DNA from: Afipia sp049747295
GTDB lineage: Bacteria; Pseudomonadota; Alphaproteobacteria; Rhizobiales; Xanthobacteraceae
Length of the DNA: 64,000 nt
Assembly (NCBI RefSeq): GCF_049747295.1
Contig: NZ_JBMHJM010000001.1
Span: 3,782,001 to 3,846,000 of the forward strand
Direction of reading: 5' to 3'
How positions within the stretch are numbered: the first letter of the stretch is position 1; each line of letters opens with the position of its first letter. The notes beneath the pieces are model-generated. The model searched no databases and was not told where the DNA came from. It was given only the letters and a program-made list of their open reading frames with translations. Shown piece after piece: positions 18,835 through 26,200 of this stretch. A program made the translations under genes and the position numbers.

Positions 18835-19086
18835 GTGGCGACGCTCACAACATGGCTGGCCTCGCAAGGGGCCAGTCTTCTGCTCGGGTGGCTGGCTCAG
18901 TTCCTGCTCAGCGCATGGGACAAATACACCGCGAACAAGAACACGTCGGACCTAGCTGCTGCGAACGCTACGGTCGCAAGCCAGCAAGCTACCATCGATG
19001 CTCAGCAGGCCGAACTTCAGGCGCAGGCCGATGCGCCGAAGTCTGCGGCGGATGCGATATCGCGCCTCAGGGAAGGCTCGGCATGA
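18835..19086 (+). CDS. Spanin-like (Rz-type) inner-membrane protein
   Basis: An 83-residue product from a GTG one base after the holin stop. The N-terminus is hydrophobic (WLASQGASLLLGWLAQFLLS). Residues ~38-75 are an Ala/Gln-rich coiled coil (ATVASQQATIDAQQAELQAQ). This is the layout of an i-spanin: one membrane anchor and a periplasmic coiled coil. Its stop overlaps the next start (ATGA), as Rz/Rz1 pairs often do. Sequence identity to known spanins cannot be judged by eye. Confidence 0.65.
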   Translation: MATLTTWLASQGASLLLGWLAQFLLSAWDKYTANKNTSDLAAANATVASQQATIDAQQAELQAQADAPKSAADAISRLREGSA

Positions 19087-19334
19087 CCTCGATCACGTGC
19101 ACGGGCTTCGCGCTCGGCTTTGCCATGCTGACTTGCGAAATGCCGGCGACGGTGCCGCCGGCTGTCTGCCCTCCAGTCCGAACTTGGACGCAGGAGTTTC
19201 AAAACCAGGTCGCTGCTGAAATCGAGGCCGCGCCCAACAGTGCCTTAGCTCAAGTGGCCGTTCAATCGATCGGTGACCGCGACGTTGCGCGCGCGTGCGC
19301 GGTCACGAGGCGAAAAAAGAAACCTTCAAAATAG
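19083..19334 (+). CDS. Rz1-like lysis protein (putative outer-membrane spanin)
   Basis: An 83-residue protein from the ATG at 19083. The hydrophobic N-terminus (TCTGFALGFAMLTCEMPATV) has a Cys at residue 18 in a loosely lipobox-like setting (A-M-L-T-C). It is followed by VPPAVCPPVRTWTQEFQNQV and a Lys/Arg-rich tail. Small proteins with a V-C-P-P motif followed by a helix occupy this place in many alphaproteobacterial prophages. It would pair with the coiled-coil protein before it to fuse the inner and outer membranes at lysis. Lipoprotein processing is an inference. Confidence 0.6.
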   Translation: MTSITCTGFALGFAMLTCEMPATVPPAVCPPVRTWTQEFQNQVAAEIEAAPNSALAQVAVQSIGDRDVARACAVTRRKKKPSK

Positions 19335-19344
19335 GATTGGGCTG

Positions 19345-19671
19345 ATGGACCCTGTATGGAATGTCGTCACGGTGGGCACGGTTACGCTCGCGTTCAATGT
19401 CATCATGCGCGCGTTCGGCGGTGGCTGGGGATTATCCGGGCGTCTCACGAAAATAGAAACCAGCATGACGGCCATGCAGGCCGAAATCAAAAAGCTGGTC
19501 GAGGTGCTAAAGGAAGTGGCGAACATGAACACATCGATCCGCGTCGGAGAGCAACGACAGATCGACACCGATCGGCGGGTTACGGCGCTGGAAGACGACT
19601 TCCGCGAATTGCGGAAGGGCAACGGCTGGATCACCCATCCGCGGTCCAGTGTCGAGGGACAATATGGATGA
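19345..19671 (+). CDS. Phage coiled-coil membrane-associated protein (108 aa)
   Basis: The ATG at 19345 gives 108 residues. A hydrophobic stretch (WNVVTVGTVTLAFNVIMRAF) is followed by a long heptad-patterned coiled coil (SMTAMQAEIKKLVEVLKEVA, then RVTALEDDFRELRKGNGWIT) and the terminal SVEGQYG. A decayed second copy of the last ~24 codons lies at 22651-22725. Such proteins close lysis cassettes in rhizobial prophages; the function is not established. Confidence 0.65.
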   Translation: MDPVWNVVTVGTVTLAFNVIMRAFGGGWGLSGRLTKIETSMTAMQAEIKKLVEVLKEVANMNTSIRVGEQRQIDTDRRVTALEDDFRELRKGNGWITHPRSSVEGQYG

Positions 19672-19753
19672 CGTTGGCTGAGCCGAAGTTACTCAAAGGT
19701 CCGCCGCACCCGTGAGGACTGAGAGGCACTCTTTTTGCTTAAGCACTCTGACG

Positions 19754-19858
19754 TCAGGCGGGCATCTGCCAAAGCAATAACAGGCAGATCGCTGCGACTA
19801 TCCACCAAGCAACGATCGAGAGATTGATCTGCACGAGCCGACTCCTAAGACCGATCAT
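19754..19858 (-). CDS. 34-residue single-span membrane peptide coupled to the flippase-ligase gene
   Basis: The ATG at 19858-19856 overlaps the TGA of the large upstream gene (ATGA on the reverse strand). It opens a 34-codon frame, MIGLRSRLVQINLSIVAWWI then VAAICLLLLWQMPA. A basic N-terminus and one membrane span fit a type of small regulatory or chaperoning membrane peptide. The overlap strongly suggests translational coupling, and a role as partner of the upstream membrane enzyme is an inference. No homologue is known to me. Confidence 0.6.
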   Translation of the reverse strand: MIGLRSRLVQINLSIVAWWIVAAICLLLLWQMPA

Positions 19859-22128
19859 CGCAAGTGCCAACAAACGAGAAGCACCACGGATAGGGCAGCC
19901 ACTGCACCGATGAATGTTCGATCCTTCAGTGTCGAAGTTGTTGCCGGCGCGGAAGTCGCCAAGCATAGCCCTAAGACGAACCAGAATATGCGCTGGTAAC
20001 TGAAATCTTGCACTAGTCCGCCGATGCCCATCAGGGTCAGGCACCCCAGCGCAGTGAAGCCCCATCGAGCGTCGTCAGTCGGCAACAGCTTAAACGCGCT
20101 GAACGTGAGTAGCCCGGCGCTTGCGAGAAGGGCGATCAGGCCAACCATCCCCATTTCAGAAAGGAACCATACATAGATCGAATGGATGCTTTTGGGGTTC
20201 AGGTCCACCTTCTTTGATGTCTCGAAGTATCGGCCTATTCCGGCGCCAAAGATGGGGCTCTCCTTCCATGAAGTTAGGCCGCCCACGATTGTATCGGCTC
20301 GTTCCAGGTCTGCATAAGGATGGTTTAAACGCGTGGTCTTGGTCTTCGCCGACTCTGAAGGAGAGATGTTGTGTGTTGGCGGTGGGAGCTGGTTCGCTGT
20401 GTGCAGCGAAACAGGCGCAGAGAAGCTAAGCGCCAGAAATATCGCGGCCACCCCAATCGTAGAAGTTGGCAGAGGAACTGCAAATCTCGACCGGAAATAA
20501 GCATAGGAAGCGACGTCGAGGGCGGCGAGCAAGAACACAAATACTATGGCGGTTCGAGACTCGGTTAAGAACATCGCGGCTGAGAGAGCCGAGAACAGCA
20601 GTGCTGATAATGCGCGGCGGTTTCTAAGCGGCCCCCAATTTTTTGCAGCGATTAACAAAACGCCCGTTACCGCAAGGTCAAACGCGAATGCGTTCTGATT
20701 CCGGGCGAATCCTTGCAGGGGTATGAAAACGACATAGGTGGGAAGTGGGTAGATCGAGTTGAACAACAAGCCAATCAACTGCAATGCGCAAATCGTTACA
20801 GTTGCGCATATTAGAGCCCCAGCGATCTTCTCACGCCCGGTTTCGCCTGCGAGCTTCACAGTGGCAGCTCCCAGCGACGCATATCCGAGGATTACAACCC
20901 ATCCCCATCCGCGGGTGAAGACCGCCCAACTTCCAAGATGCCCATACGCAAATGCGTCGATTATCCCGACCGCGATGGAGCCGGTCAGTAGGATCAGCGA
21001 GGACCACAATCTTGAGGGGAAAAGCTCTCGAATACGTCCTGCTGCAACCGTCAAAGCAATGACGGTAAATGCAACGATGACGACAATATCCGCGACGTTG
21101 ATATTGATCAGTAGATCGCGGTCAGAAACAGGCACGCGAACCCGGAAGAAAATCAGGACCGCGCACGTCAGCGCGAGAAACTGAATGGTGATCGAGTCGG
21201 TGAGGAGTTTTCGTCCGGTTGACGGTGTTGACTCTTCAGGGGCGGGTGCCTCGGTTCTTGCTGTCAGTGGCAGCGCAGCCAATCCAAAAAGTCCGGCCAC
21301 ACCTATGTAAATCACGCCTACGAGGACGGAGGCTGCGACCGCGACCGATGGTTCGATACCCACGATGGACAACGTCGCCGCTGCACTCAGCTCGCGCAAT
21401 CCGAAGCCCGCGAAGCTGATAGGCAGACTTGTAGCGAGCATTACAATCGTCAGTGCGGAGACCAGCTCGATCGATGCGGTGGTGTGATCGAGCGCATCAA
21501 ACAAAACGAGATAGGCGGCAAGTCCTGCACCGAATCCAAGGATGGTCCAAAAAGAACTCGGCCCCAACCTCGCAATGAGCCTCAACGTCTCCGCGGCTCC
21601 TTCCATCGCGCGGCCGCGAAGCACGGTGGCTAGGACTGTGACACTAACAATGACAATGCCGACGGCGGAAAAGATCAGGTCGCCTACGCCTTGAATGAAG
21701 TCGACCTGGATACCGCGGTACAAAATGAATACGGCTATCAGGCTGAGAAGAAAGAGGATGCCAGCGGCGAGAACGCGCTCGATGTAGGTGGCCACCACCG
21801 TGATGCCGAACGGCACGCCCGATCGCTGGAGAATTGCAGCGCGGGAAAGGCTCTGACCGAAAACGTTAAATGCCAAGGTGGCGAGGTTGCCAGCGGCGAA
21901 CGCCAGGAAGATGTCGCGCCAGCTTGCGGTAAAACGGAGCGCTCGAATGGCGCTCCGTGACCGGATCAAGGCGAATAAGTTGGCAAGGATCGCGAGCCCA
22001 GACACCCATGCCAGCGTTCCGGGTGAGATCTTGGAGCTGAGTGCGAAGACGTCTTTGAGATCAACCAGCCAGAGGATTCCGGCGAGGTAAATCAAGGTCA
22101 GAGCCGCGATGGCCCAACGCTTTTTCAT
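19855..22128 (-). CDS. Flippase-like (LPG_synthase_TM) / O-antigen ligase-polymerase fusion
   Basis: A 757-residue polytopic inner-membrane protein. Residues ~1-290 resemble the lysylphosphatidylglycerol synthase TM/flippase-like family (LAWVSGLAILANLFALIRSR, AFNVFGQSLSRAAILQRSG, and the typical LPISFAGFGLRELSAAATL). Residues ~305-757 resemble a Wzy_C O-antigen ligase/polymerase, with about ten spans, a long soluble loop (LNHPYADLERADTIVGGLTS, WKESPIFGAGIGRYFE) and HSIYVWFLSEMGMVGLIALL. The two parts usually occur as separate proteins. It would act on lipid-linked glycans at the periplasmic face. Lying inside a prophage and opposite to the lysis genes, it resembles a lysogenic-conversion gene that changes surface polysaccharide. 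Confidence 0.78.
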   Translation of the reverse strand: MKKRWAIAALTLIYLAGILWLVDLKDVFALSSKISPGTLAWVSGLAILANLFALIRSRSAIRALRFTASWRDIFLAFAAGNLATLAFNVFGQSLSRAAILQRSGVPFGITVVATYIERVLAAGILFLLSLIAVFILYRGIQVDFIQGVGDLIFSAVGIVIVSVTVLATVLRGRAMEGAAETLRLIARLGPSSFWTILGFGAGLAAYLVLFDALDHTTASIELVSALTIVMLATSLPISFAGFGLRELSAAATLSIVGIEPSVAVAASVLVGVIYIGVAGLFGLAALPLTARTEAPAPEESTPSTGRKLLTDSITIQFLALTCAVLIFFRVRVPVSDRDLLININVADIVVIVAFTVIALTVAAGRIRELFPSRLWSSLILLTGSIAVGIIDAFAYGHLGSWAVFTRGWGWVVILGYASLGAATVKLAGETGREKIAGALICATVTICALQLIGLLFNSIYPLPTYVVFIPLQGFARNQNAFAFDLAVTGVLLIAAKNWGPLRNRRALSALLFSALSAAMFLTESRTAIVFVFLLAALDVASYAYFRSRFAVPLPTSTIGVAAIFLALSFSAPVSLHTANQLPPPTHNISPSESAKTKTTRLNHPYADLERADTIVGGLTSWKESPIFGAGIGRYFETSKKVDLNPKSIHSIYVWFLSEMGMVGLIALLASAGLLTFSAFKLLPTDDARWGFTALGCLTLMGIGGLVQDFSYQRIFWFVLGLCLATSAPATTSTLKDRTFIGAVAALSVVLLVCWHLR

Positions 22129-22243
22129 CTTAACGGCTGCTCCCCGTGGAACTCCATAATACCACAGGTTGAATCCGGCGGAAGCCCTCCGTCATAATTG
22201 CGGCGAACAGTTGAAAGCTTTGTTACAAACCCAAGGAATTTGA

Positions 22244-22565
22244 ATGTTTCGCATCATCTTTGCGGCCGCACTCCCCTGTGCGCGCCGACGATTGCCTATG
22301 CCGAAACCTGCATCGCGTCGGTGATGCCTACGGCGGCCAGCGAACGGCTTCCGACGAAATCATGAACCCGCGCGCGATGACGGCGGCGCATCGGACGCTC
22401 CCCGTTGGCTCACGAGTTACCGTGACCGATCTGCACACCGGTCGGAGCATTGAGGTCCGCATCAACGATCGCGGCCCGTTCATCCGTGGCCGCTGGATCG
22501 ACCTCAGTTATGGCGCTGCCCGCGCGCCCGGCATGGGCGGGACGGCGAGGGTGACGGTGCAGTGA
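22244..22565 (+). pseudogene. RlpA-like double-psi beta-barrel gene with a frameshifted signal peptide
   Basis: A signal-peptide start (MFRIIFAAA) lies at 22244. A following piece, APTIAYAETCIAS, lies in a second frame. The RlpA core (YGGQRTASDEIMNPRAMTAA, HRTLPVGSRVTVTDLHTGRS, IEVRINDRGPFIRGRWIDLS) lies in a third frame and ends at 22565. The core keeps the I-N-D-R-G-P-F motif of RlpA-type lytic transglycosylases. At least two indels separate it from its export signal, so the intact exported protein cannot be made. A shorter cytoplasmic product starting near 22364 is conceivable but would be misplaced. Confidence 0.65.
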
Positions 22566-22774
22566 TTAACCCCAACATGGTCGTCAACACGATTGCCGTC
22601 CTGGTGCTGATCGGGCTCGTCGCGTGGCTCCTGGTGGAGTGGCGGTCGTGGTCAACCTCGAATTGCGGAAGCGTAACGGCTGGATCACACACTTACGCGC
22701 GAATATCGAGGGGCAGTACGGATAGAAAAAAGACCCGACCGGGCAATCAACAAACCGGCCGGGCCGAAAGTTGA
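22562..22774 (+). CDS. Small membrane protein, frameshifted after the span
   Basis: A GTG overlapping the RlpA stop (GTGA) opens a 70-codon frame: INPNMVVNTIAVLVLIGLVA then WLLVEWRS. The span matches that of the 31-residue protein at 23316. In another frame, 22651-22725 encodes LELRKRNGWITHLRANIEGQ, a clear match to the C-terminus of the coiled-coil protein at 19345. The original gene probably joined span and tail in one frame. The present product would carry a scrambled C-terminus. Confidence 0.45.
   Translation: MINPNMVVNTIAVLVLIGLVAWLLVEWRSWSTSNCGSVTAGSHTYARISRGSTDRKKTRPGNQQTGRAES
22732..22766 (-). terminator. Hairpin with U-run on the minus strand
   Basis: CCCGACCGG and CCGGCCGGG form a 9-pair stem with one G-T pair. 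On the reverse strand it is followed by TTTTTT, so it would stop leftward transcription before the decayed genes and the flippase-ligase gene. Confidence 0.45.
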
Positions 22775-22942
22775 GCGCTACCCCGTGCGAGCAGGGTAAG
22801 CGGCACTCAAATACCAGAAGTTGCATATCCCAACAAGAAGGCCGGCCGGATGGGGGATCCTGACCGGCCAAGTTAGGCCATCGAGAGCATCACCAACTCG
22901 ACGGCAGAAGCCTCGCTATCTCATAACCATCAGGAAAATCGA

Positions 22943-23326
22943 ATGTTCCTTCGCATCACCGCTTTCGCGGGCGCTTTGCGGTGCCTGCTGTTGCTGCCTG
23001 CGCGTGCCGAGATCGTGTCTCATCCATCCGGTTGCCCGACGCGGGCGTTTTGCGGCTGCGGTGCGGCTGTCCGGGTATTCGGGCGGCCAGTGCGTGATCT
23101 GTGGCTGGCGAGGAATTGGTATCGCTTTCCGCGCTCGGTGCCTGCGCCGGGGATGGTCGCCGTTCGGCGTCACCACGTCTTTGTGCTCGAGCATCACATC
23201 AGCGGTTCAACGTGGATGGCCTACGACGCGAACAGTGGGGGCAGGCGGACACGCATTCACGCCAGATCGATCGCAGGCTTTGCCATCGTGAACCCGCACG
23301 GGAGCCGATGGGCCAATGCTGATTAA
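22943..23326 (+). CDS. Exported hypothetical protein of a rhizobial phage/island family
   Basis: A 127-residue protein with a signal peptide (LRITAFAGALRCLLLLPARA) and AGGAAAATCG as ribosome-binding site. The mature part contains a Cys-rich start (GCPTRAFCGCGAAVRVFGRP), then RDLWLARNWYRFPRSVPAPG, and ends with VRRHHVFVLEHHISGSTWMA and YDANSGGRRTRIHARSIAGF. I recall similar proteins next to phage lysis genes in Bradyrhizobium-type genomes. The V-R-R-H-H-V...Y-D-x-N-S-G-G arrangement resembles a CHAP-type fold, but the active-site Cys/His pairing is not certain. A periplasmic role is likely. Confidence 0.65.
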   Translation: MFLRITAFAGALRCLLLLPARAEIVSHPSGCPTRAFCGCGAAVRVFGRPVRDLWLARNWYRFPRSVPAPGMVAVRRHHVFVLEHHISGSTWMAYDANSGGRRTRIHARSIAGFAIVNPHGSRWANAD

Positions 23327-23411
23327 CCCGCGCACGCTCGTGAATACCGTCGTGAGCCTACTGCTTATCGGCCTGATCGCCTGGCTAATCTGGGAGCATC
23401 GCCATGATTAA
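23316..23411 (+). CDS. 31-residue membrane peptide overlapping two neighbours
   Basis: The ATG at 23316 lies 11 bases inside the preceding gene. It encodes LINPRTLVNTVVSLLLIGLI then AWLIWEHRHD, a single membrane span with a charged end. The next ATG at 23404 lies 8 bases inside it. It is a paralogue of the span encoded at 22562 (shared I-N-P...V-N-T...L-I-G-L-x-A-W-L). The chained overlaps suggest translational coupling. Confidence 0.5.
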   Translation: MLINPRTLVNTVVSLLLIGLIAWLIWEHRHD

Positions 23412-23484
23412 CGCGCGCGGCTGAGTCGTTTTCGGTCTGGCGGCGGCGGTGCTTCTATGTGTCTCGGGCTTCGGGCCGTCCTAA
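23404..23484 (+). pseudogene. Small membrane peptide interrupted by an in-frame TGA
   Basis: The frame reads MINARG, then TGA at 23422-23424, then continues without shift as VVFGLAAAVLLCVSGFGPS to a TAA at 23482-23484. Start and span together match the layout of the preceding peptide. A single nonsense change explains the break. Confidence 0.4.
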
Positions 23485-23609
23485 ACAGCAGCACGGTGTG
23501 AATCTTCGAAATGTATTAGAAAAATCAATGCATTAATCTTTGTTTACATCTCGATGAAGAATCCTGGTGAGGACTACTCTTAACTATATTAGCCCGTTTA
23601 AAGCTCGTC

Positions 23610-24737
23610 ATGGTTGTGACATTCTCCCGGCGACGTGGCCGGGGGACTATTGTGGCGGACGACGATTTTCAGCGGTTTGTAATTCTCAATCGTTTGGCGA
23701 GTGCTTCTACATCGCATGCACCTCCAGAATATAAGCCGCCGCTGGTCGGGGGCGAGGCCCTTCTGTCTGTTTTGCAAGACAGGAAAAATGCTGGCCACGC
23801 CATCGAGTTTATCGGCGGCGCCGATGCTGAACGGGATGCGGATGAGACAGAGGATGCACGAATTGCGCGATGCAGCGGGCTCAATTTCATTTGGCTCCGC
23901 GATATCAAAGTTAAAAAGTCAGGTCAGTATTCGTATGCGAAGCTGCTGCTGGAATACGTAGATCAAGGAAAACGGACATTTTCTGTCGTCGACACTGAAA
24001 GTCTGGAAGGGAGAGATATTGCAGGTAGGAAGAACGAACGTGGTGGCGTCTCCGCTCATATTGTCGTTCGCCTTCCAACTACACAGCATGATGATGGGCA
24101 ATATCGCTGCGCTATAGAGGTTGCACACTCAATCAATCGATCAATGATCGAGAGCTTCATTAACCGGCAATTGCGACGTTGGGCACGCGCGGACGAACTC
24201 ACTTACGAAGTCCATTCTCCTGATAAGAAAAAACCTGGGAGGATGAACACCAAGACATACAAATATACACCGCGGCTTGAGTTGCTCGCGGATGTCGGTA
24301 GGTCGCTGTCCTTCGCCACGGCGGGCGGGCGAGAGCTTGCTCATATGATCTTTTCGAAGCGCTCGGCTAAGCAATCAATCGGCGGCAAGGACCATGTACT
24401 GGATGAAGAAATCATTGCCGACGTTGTTCTCAAGATAAACGCACATCGCGGACCGAATGATCCAGTTGAGCGCATAAAGTGGCTCACTGGCCTGCGAACC
24501 CTCTATGAAACGAATGGGTATAAGACCAAGCTGACATACCGTCAGATAAATGGCGGGACGATCACGGGAAAGGTACATCAAGCTTTGGCCGGCGCTACCG
24601 ACCTATTGATGTGTCAAAAAGAGCTGATGTCGCTAAAGCATGACTACCGCGACTGGTATTCCGAAATAGATGATCAAGTAGCCGATCAAATGGCCACATT
24701 CGTGGACAAGGATGAGCTATGGGAACGCGGCAAATAA
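23610..24737 (+). CDS. Unrecognised soluble protein of a two-gene cargo unit
   Basis: A 375-residue cytoplasmic protein, larger than most phage accessory genes. The ATG at 23610 has no clear ribosome-binding site, whereas a GTG at 23652 is preceded by GGGGGAC and may be the real start (VADDDFQRFVILNRL). Distinct patches are AHIVVRLPTTQHDDGQYRCA, then IEVAHSINRSMIESFINRQL and ELAHMIFSKRSAKQSIGGKD. No nuclease, helicase, NTPase or toxin motif is visible. Codon use is more AT-rich than the phage late genes. It overlaps the following membrane protein gene by 19 bases, so the two are co-translated. The soluble-plus-membrane layout resembles known phage-exclusion pairs, but that is an inference. 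Confidence 0.7.
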   Translation: MVVTFSRRRGRGTIVADDDFQRFVILNRLASASTSHAPPEYKPPLVGGEALLSVLQDRKNAGHAIEFIGGADAERDADETEDARIARCSGLNFIWLRDIKVKKSGQYSYAKLLLEYVDQGKRTFSVVDTESLEGRDIAGRKNERGGVSAHIVVRLPTTQHDDGQYRCAIEVAHSINRSMIESFINRQLRRWARADELTYEVHSPDKKKPGRMNTKTYKYTPRLELLADVGRSLSFATAGGRELAHMIFSKRSAKQSIGGKDHVLDEEIIADVVLKINAHRGPNDPVERIKWLTGLRTLYETNGYKTKLTYRQINGGTITGKVHQALAGATDLLMCQKELMSLKHDYRDWYSEIDDQVADQMATFVDKDELWERGK

Positions 24738-25321
24738 AGCTTCTGGACGTACAGCAAGGAGGTAAGCAGTCACGCCTGCGCTTGCTTGCGCCATTGCGAT
24801 ATCTCGAAATTCGTCATCCGGAAAAGTTCAAATACGACGTCATCATACCCGTCGTCGTCGGAATACTTTGTTGGGCCATCTATATGGTCATTGATCCTCG
24901 CCCCGCCCTTTTTGGGGAGGGAGGTCTCCTGAGATTTGCCCGAGATCTGCTCGTAATGGCGGTCCCCTTCATGATCGGCGCACTTGCAGCCGTGTCAATG
25001 GGAGCGCCAGGTCCGAATATAGACAAACGCCCGATCGGTGCAGAGCTGTGGCTCGACAATGATGCGCTTACGATGCGCCAATTTCTATGCTTTCTGCTTG
25101 GCTATCTCAGTTTCCTTGGACTTGTGACGCTCTTCGCTGTTGTAGGAGCAGGTTTGATGAAGGATGCGGTGCTGGCTTGGACAGCCAAATTGCCGTACTT
25201 GCGTTTTGCCCTTCATGCAGGGGGCGCTTTAACGCTATCGATGTTGCTTTCCTTGCTTTCAGTGACAGTGCTGTGGTCGCTTTACTTTCTGACGGATGTG
25301 GCGAACCGCAAAGGCATATAA
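24719..25321 (+). CDS. Four-span membrane protein, partner of the soluble cargo protein
   Basis: A 200-residue inner-membrane protein. The first ~35 residues are cytoplasmic and basic. Four spans follow: YDVIIPVVVGILCWAIYMVI, ARDLLVMAVPFMIGALAAVS, FLCFLLGYLSFLGLVTLFAV and ALTLSMLLSLLSVTVLWSLY. A conserved-looking loop (APGPNIDKRPIGAELWLD) lies between spans 2 and 3. I do not recognise the family. Its start lies inside the upstream gene and a strong terminator follows 25 bases after the stop, so the pair forms a closed unit. The size and topology resemble KwaA of the Kiwa defence system, but the partner does not look like KwaB and I do not assign it. Confidence 0.7.
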   Translation: MGTRQIKLLDVQQGGKQSRLRLLAPLRYLEIRHPEKFKYDVIIPVVVGILCWAIYMVIDPRPALFGEGGLLRFARDLLVMAVPFMIGALAAVSMGAPGPNIDKRPIGAELWLDNDALTMRQFLCFLLGYLSFLGLVTLFAVVGAGLMKDAVLAWTAKLPYLRFALHAGGALTLSMLLSLLSVTVLWSLYFLTDVANRKGI

Positions 25322-25345
25322 CCGTTGCTCTGTCTGGCGTTATGT

Positions 25346-25381
25346 AAAGCCGCGCTCCTCAACTGGGGCGCGGCTTTTTTA
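25346..25381 (+). terminator. Rho-independent terminator of the two-gene unit
   Basis: AAAGCCGCGC and GCGCGGCTTT form a 10-pair stem around a ~12-base loop, followed by TTTTTTATT. It closes the rightward pair at 23610-25321. Its reverse complement also gives a hairpin, but with a weaker T run for the leftward genes. Confidence 0.85.
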
Positions 25382-25385
25382 TTGT

Positions 25386-25475
25386 TCATCGTCTGAAGAG
25401 AGCGAAGGCGAGAAGCGCTATCGGTAGAACGCCCAGTATCACCACAGCAATTCGGAAGCGAGTTTCTTTGTCCAT
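25386..25475 (-). CDS. 29-residue membrane peptide
   Basis: A leftward frame, MDKETRFRIAVVILGVLPIA then LLAFALFRR, with a charged start, one span and a basic end. An upstream in-frame ATG (25511) would extend it by 12 residues. No strong ribosome-binding site is seen. It is the most distal gene of the leftward small-gene run. Confidence 0.4.
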   Translation of the reverse strand: MDKETRFRIAVVILGVLPIALLAFALFRR

Positions 25476-25537
25476 GGAAGGAATTTCGCGCCAGGAAATC
25501 CCGAACCGCATACCCCAGAGAGGGTATTGCAATCGCT

Positions 25538-25726
25538 CTAATCTCGCGGGCTGCGATTCGTGGGAGCGAGAGATAGGCCTTCCGCTGCGACTTTGTCGCG
25601 AATTGAATCCTCGGTCCGCCCGAGCTTCATTGCAATCAGGCTGGTGGGCGTATTCTCTGTGATGAGCGTCTTCAGGGTCTGAAGATCGTCGCCGCTCCAC
25701 GGCTTGCCATCGTTTTCTGCTGCCAT
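25538..25726 (-). CDS. Small SANT/homeodomain-like DNA-binding protein (62 aa)
   Basis: The product reads GKPWSGDDLQTLKTLITENT, then TSLIAMKLGRTEDSIRDKVA and the end LSLAPTNRSPRD. The W-x-x-x-D-x-x-L-x-x-L...A-x-x-L-G-R-T-x-x-S-I pattern is that of a short homeodomain-like helix-turn-helix known from many rhizobial small proteins. It probably binds DNA, targets unknown. It resembles in layout the 77-residue protein encoded at 26200, suggesting two members of one family in this island. Confidence 0.6.
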   Translation of the reverse strand: MAAENDGKPWSGDDLQTLKTLITENTPTSLIAMKLGRTEDSIRDKVAAEGLSLAPTNRSPRD

Positions 25727-25775
25727 TGTGCACCTCCATTATGGTGCCAACATCGAAGCGACAATCCGGTTCCTC

Positions 25776-25985
25776 TCACATTCTCCGCCGCGTAGGCGAA
25801 CCGAAAATCTCCACAAGCTCGAGACCGCTTGCGTCGTGCAGATGCTTGCCGATGTTCTCCGGCATACGCATGTCGAACTTGACGCCGCACACGGTGCACG
25901 TCATCGAGTGTTCGTCCTCATTGTAGGCTTTCCACCCGGAGAGACCGCCGCCGTCGCTATCGTCGATCATCTGAAGCGCGCCCAT
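25776..25985 (-). CDS. Small CCHH zinc-finger-like protein A (69 aa)
   Basis: The core is MTCTVCGVKFDMRMPENIGK then HLHDASGLELVEIFGSPTRR. Two Cys (C-x-x-C-G) and two His (H-x-H) are spaced like a zinc-binding site. A second protein at 26834-27025 shares C-x-x-C-G...D-M-R...H-x-H...E-x-F-G-x-P-T-R-R, so these are paralogues. The acidic N-terminus (IDDSDGGGLSGW) is not shared. Function unknown; nucleic-acid or protein binding is possible. Confidence 0.6.
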   Translation of the reverse strand: MGALQMIDDSDGGGLSGWKAYNEDEHSMTCTVCGVKFDMRMPENIGKHLHDASGLELVEIFGSPTRRRM

Positions 25986-26200
25986 TCCGTAGCATTGACG
26001 CCCGCCGATCGCCGGTCGCGCTTCAAATGCCTCTCATCTGGAAATGGGCAACCAAGTTTCTTGGCCTGCGCTTTCACGCCGGTGACGCTGCGGCGGAACG
26101 CGACGGAGGCTCGTGCGGCGGAGATGCCGGCCGCCACCATATTTCTTAAGCGCTCGATATCTTCAGCCTTCCATGTCCGGCTTGTGACGTGTTTCGGCAT
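25967..26200 (-). CDS. Small helix-turn-helix protein (77 aa)
   Basis: The ATG at 26200 is preferred; the longer frame to 26380 adds antisense noise. The product (TSRTWKAEDIERLRNMVAAG, then ISAARASVAFRRSVTGVKAQ and AKKLGCPFPDERHLKRDRRS) follows the same W-x-x-x-D-x-x-x-L...V-x-x-x-A pattern as the 62-residue protein nearby. It overlaps protein A by 19 bases at its end and the next gene by 38 bases at its start. A DNA-binding role is inferred. Confidence 0.6.
   Translation of the reverse strand: MPKHVTSRTWKAEDIERLRNMVAAGISAARASVAFRRSVTGVKAQAKKLGCPFPDERHLKRDRRSAGVNATEWARFR

Noticed and set aside
24719..25321. KwaA of the Kiwa defence system
   Set aside because: Only the size and four-span layout match; the gene order is reversed and the partner shows no sign of being KwaB.
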